Program-made: the position numbers and the translations under genes
Notes under the pieces: generated by a model
The model's input: the letters and a program-made list of their open reading frames with translations, nothing else
The model's database searches: none
Told to the model about the DNA's origin: nothing
Assembly (NCBI GenBank): GCA_035649415.1
Contig: DASRJP010000012.1
Location: 1 to 16,340 of the forward strand
Source: DATKDU01 sp035649415
GTDB taxonomy: Bacteria; Planctomycetota; Planctomycetia; Pirellulales; Pirellulaceae
Length of the DNA stretch: 16,340 bases
Reading direction: 5' to 3'
Shown here: in pieces, positions 14,168-16,340 of the stretch
Numbering within the stretch: the stretch's first letter is position 1
How the letters are laid out: each line of letters opens with the position of its first letter

Positions 14168-14761
14168 TTACGGCGGCCTGGGTTTGTCCAGTGCCGATCG
14201 CCAGGCGGCGTGTAGCGGCCGCTGGATTTCGAGGTCTTGCTCCCGGCTGCGAAGCAGGATCTGTCTTGCCTCTGACGCCAGCCCGCCCAAAAAGGCTTGC
14301 TCTTTGAGGGGCGACCCGCTGGACACCTGGCCGGCGGCCACGATATCGGCCCAGTAAAACAGGCGGTCTCCTGCGTCAAACCGGGCAAAGACGCGGCAAT
14401 CGAGCCACGCCAGACAGTCGCGCAATACGGGCGCTCCTGTGACGGCAGGTGCAAATTCCAGACCTGTCATTTTGTCACGCTGGCGGCCGGAGTCTTTTGC
14501 AAAATCTAATGCCAAGGACGCCTGATCGCTTCTCAGCAAGTGGGCGACAAACGCATGACTCTCCTCGATGAGTTCGGCGGTGAAATGATTGGGGGCAATG
14601 CTGGCCAGCAGCACCGGTTGCTGACGGTCGATCGAAGCCGGCGCGACCCAGGTGGCGGTCAGGCCGCCCTGATTGCCAGCGGCGGCGGAAGTGACAATCC
14701 AGACCTCGCGGTCGATCAACCGTAGGACCGAGTCGATCTGGTCGAGGTTCGGGTCTTCCAT
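14168..14761 (-). CDS. Flavin reductase-like domain protein
   Basis: A 197-residue protein resembling the FMN-binding flavin reductase-like fold (split barrel). The N-terminal half shows the family pattern: REVWIVTSAAAGNQGGLTATWVAPASID (about 18-45), then PVLLASIAPNHFTAELIEES and FVAHLL (about 49-76), then GLEF...GAPVLRDCLAWLDCRV (about 100-124) and a barrel strand DRLFYWADIVAAG (132-144). Such proteins bind FMN and reduce it with NAD(P)H or act as oxidoreductases; the partner here is unknown. The C-terminus (150-197) is a charged helix pair. ATG 14761 is the only start downstream of the preceding gene's coding region in this frame; no clear Shine-Dalgarno is seen. The gap to the upstream gene is 53 bp, and to hflX 22 bp, suggesting a shared transcript. 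Confidence 0.85.
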   Translation of the reverse strand: MEDPNLDQIDSVLRLIDREVWIVTSAAAGNQGGLTATWVAPASIDRQQPVLLASIAPNHFTAELIEESHAFVAHLLRSDQASLALDFAKDSGRQRDKMTGLEFAPAVTGAPVLRDCLAWLDCRVFARFDAGDRLFYWADIVAAGQVSSGSPLKEQAFLGGLASEARQILLRSREQDLEIQRPLHAAWRSALDKPRPP

Positions 14762-14814
14762 CGAGATTAATTGAATATGCTGGTCAGGCCGCCATCTCCC
14801 ACGGCCCGCTGCAA

Positions 14815-15654
14815 TCAGCGATTTTTCTCCGACCCACCGCGCCCATCTTGGTTGAGATCCAGGGGCCCGCCGTCCCAAATCTGGTACGAGTCGTCGGCAG
14901 CGTCGCGGGCGCCGGTAATCGGAGGCAGCTCGCCAACCACTTTTTCCTGGTAGCGCACCTCGATCTCCCAGCGAGTCATTCGGCCAACGGCAAACGTCCA
15001 CTTGGGGTCGCCTGTCGCAGTCTCGAGCACCAGTATCAGCTCCGGGTCAGTGCCTTCGACGAAGGCAAACAGGGCCCCGTCGAGAATCTTGCCCTTGGCG
15101 CTTTCGTAACGGTAAAGAGGCTGGGAGAGCTGACGCAGCTCGTATCGATTCTTATCCGACTGGACCGATACGTGAAACCTGGCAGCCAGCTCGTGCAATT
15201 GGCGGCGACGCTGCGCGGCTGTGGGTGCGGGGGCCGGCGCGTCCGGCACGGCGCGCCAAGTGACTCCCGGTTTCTCCGTGCGCCAAACGTGGGCGCCGTC
15301 GCGGACCGCCTCCAATCGGTCTTCCGAGAGGGACAGCAGCTCGTAGGCGCGCCGCAAATCCTTTCTGGCGTCGCGATACGACATCACCGTGGCAATCAGT
15401 TGCGGTCGCTCCTTGCTCAACAGGACGAAAACCGCTGCATCGTCCACGTTGCGAATCGGATTGCTCCACCGCAGCACCGGCTCGCGGCTTAGCGACAACT
15501 TTTTAGCCGGCTCGACCGCGATTGAAAACTCAAGCTCCGAAATGTCGGACAGCATTCGCTGGAGCGATGCATGATTGCTCCTGGACGGTTTGTCATCCGG
15601 CGAATTCTGCCCCAGCGTGGACAGCAGCAACAGCGGCAGAAGTGCAGCAGACAT
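14815..15654 (-). CDS. Secreted planctomycete protein of unknown function
   Basis: A 279-residue product with a short Sec-type signal (MSAALLPLLLLSTLG, likely cut before QN). The mature part contains LSREPVLRWSNPIRNVDDAAVFVLL (about 55-79), then KERPQLIATVMSYRDARKDLRRAYELLSLS, then VTWRAVPDAPAPAPTAAQRRRQLHELAARF (131-160) and a C-terminal barrel-like region with LYRYESAKGKILDGALFAFVEGTDPELILVLE. The pattern 'EPVLRWSNPIR ... IY' reminds me of a family of secreted proteins that seems confined to planctomycetes; I cannot give it a function. The end (LDLNQDGRGG) resembles half of an EF-hand calcium loop, but only one partial copy exists. It sits between the YdeI-like gene and the flavin reductase-like gene on the same strand. 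Confidence 0.82.
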   Translation of the reverse strand: MSAALLPLLLLSTLGQNSPDDKPSRSNHASLQRMLSDISELEFSIAVEPAKKLSLSREPVLRWSNPIRNVDDAAVFVLLSKERPQLIATVMSYRDARKDLRRAYELLSLSEDRLEAVRDGAHVWRTEKPGVTWRAVPDAPAPAPTAAQRRRQLHELAARFHVSVQSDKNRYELRQLSQPLYRYESAKGKILDGALFAFVEGTDPELILVLETATGDPKWTFAVGRMTRWEIEVRYQEKVVGELPPITGARDAADDSYQIWDGGPLDLNQDGRGGSEKNR

Positions 15655-15720
15655 AATCGGCTACCAGGGGCGCTTTCAACGTAAGACACGGGGCGTGGCC
15701 AGTCAACTTTCAGCAGCAAG

Positions 15721-15732
15721 CGGATCGATCCG
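15721..15732. repeat. 12-bp palindrome upstream of the secreted-protein gene
   Basis: CGGATCGATCCG is a perfect palindrome in the 87-bp gap between the YdeI-like stop (15742) and the start at 15654. It is short enough to be chance, but could be a small stem at the 3' end of the upstream message or an operator. Confidence 0.3.
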
Positions 15733-15741
15733 AGCCGCGGC

Positions 15742-16340
15742 CTACTTCCTGTATTTCCAGTGCCGCGGCTTGCCTTCGGCCAGCCACTCGATTGTGGTGA
15801 CAAGCCTCTTTTGTCGGGTGGACTCCTGTTTGGCCTCGGTGATCCACTCGACGTATTCCCGCTGGTGGCTGGGGCTGAAACCGTCGAATGTGGTTTGGGC
15901 TTTCTTGTTCTTCTTGAGGGCCGCCAGCAGATCGCTGGGTACCGTCACCGGTTTGGCTGCCTTCTTCCTTTTCGCAGGTACTTTGATCCCCTCTTCGTTC
16001 AGCCGCACCGCCTCGCGAATGTACGCCAGCAGCGTTCCGTCGGCCGGCAGGTCATCCACACTCGTCACCCTCTTTGCCGCCATCGTTGTGTTGCGAACGC
16101 CTTCCAGCAGCCCTTCCGGATCGTTCATCAAGCTCGCCTTCCAAAATCCGAAGCTGACGTGCTGCTTGAAGGCAGCCATGCTGCCGACGATCCCTTTGTA
16201 TTCGAAGTGGGGGAAGTTCCACTTCATCGTCTCGCTGAGCTGCGGGCAGGCTTTGTGGAACAGCGCGCGCAGTTTCTTCAAGATTGGTTTCGCAAAGTCG
16301 GCCGACTTGGCGATATAGGCGTCTACGGCGGGGGATTTGG
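15742..16340 (-). CDS. YdeI/OmdA-family protein with DUF1801 domain (5' end cut by window)
   Basis: The frame runs from the window edge with no start yet: 198 residues are visible, beginning KSPAVDAYIAKSADFAKPILKKLR, which matches the start of DUF1801/YdeI proteins. Only a few residues are probably missing, so the ATG at 16281 is an internal Met. The N-terminal half includes SETMKWNFPHFEYKGIVGSMAAFK and the family-like GFWKASLM. The C-terminal half is the OmdA-type domain: VPSDLLAALKKNKKAQTTFDG, then SPSHQREYVEWITEAK, then TRQKRLVTTIEWLAEGKPRHWKY. Between them lies a Lys/Ala-rich linker (AKRKKAAKP). The biochemical role of the family is poorly known; some members are linked to bacteriocin protection or envelope stress. 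It is the first of five minus-strand genes ending with the SDR. Confidence 0.9.
   Translation of the reverse strand, partial: KSPAVDAYIAKSADFAKPILKKLRALFHKACPQLSETMKWNFPHFEYKGIVGSMAAFKQHVSFGFWKASLMNDPEGLLEGVRNTTMAAKRVTSVDDLPADGTLLAYIREAVRLNEEGIKVPAKRKKAAKPVTVPSDLLAALKKNKKAQTTFDGFSPSHQREYVEWITEAKQESTRQKRLVTTIEWLAEGKPRHWKYRK

Noticed and set aside
14146..14454. Upstream extension of hflX to an ATG at 14454
   Set aside because: It reads through the flavin reductase gene; the TTG with GAGGAGG is better.
1..16340. tRNA, rRNA, CRISPR array, transposase, integrase or phage genes
   Set aside because: None seen by reading; the repeats found are few and unspaced, and no mobile-element protein was recognised.

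Overview
The window looks like the chromosome of a GC-rich planctomycete, most likely near the Pirellulales. The evidence is the gene set and order (ispF, a small membrane gene, cysS, ruvC, ruvA), planctomycete-style secreted proteins of unknown function, and several short palindromic repeats of the kind scattered through such genomes. No ribosomal gene is present, so this placement is inference.

Layout. (1) 1-2180, minus: recG, complete except for the last base or bases of its end at the window edge. (2) 2252-5936, plus: a good sigma70-type promoter followed by ispF, a small one-helix membrane protein, cysS, ruvC and ruvA, closely packed and probably one operon. This mixes isoprenoid synthesis, tRNA charging and Holliday-junction processing; ruvC and ruvA cooperate directly, and recG across the divergent promoter region also remodels branched DNA. 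(3) 5970-10261, minus: a secretin of the Tad/CpaC (RcpA) type with a very long proline-rich N-terminal region, then a small lipoprotein with an OmpA/CpaD-like core, then a TPR lipoprotein resembling TadD. Together they look like the outer-membrane part of a Tad-like pilus or secretion machine; no ATPase, inner-membrane or pilin gene is in the window. (4) 10510-12027, plus: a secreted protein that resembles a zinc peptidase (peptidase MA/DUF1570 type) that has lost its metal-binding and catalytic residues. (5) 11944-16340, minus: a YdeI/OmdA-type protein (cut by the window end), a secreted planctomycete protein, a flavin-reductase-fold protein, the ribosome-associated GTPase HflX (TTG start) and a short-chain dehydrogenase, in that transcription order with small gaps.

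The most unusual features are the repeats and what they do to genes. A 16-bp inverted repeat pair lies inside recG and encodes an extra segment of the helicase. An 8-bp-arm hairpin encodes part of a non-standard RuvC N-terminus. A pair of mutually exclusive hairpins fills the ruvC-ruvA gap. An AT-rich hairpin abuts the start codon of the small lipoprotein. The secretin gene also contains perfect 22-bp and 18-bp palindromes. No tRNA, rRNA, CRISPR array, transposase or integrase was recognised.
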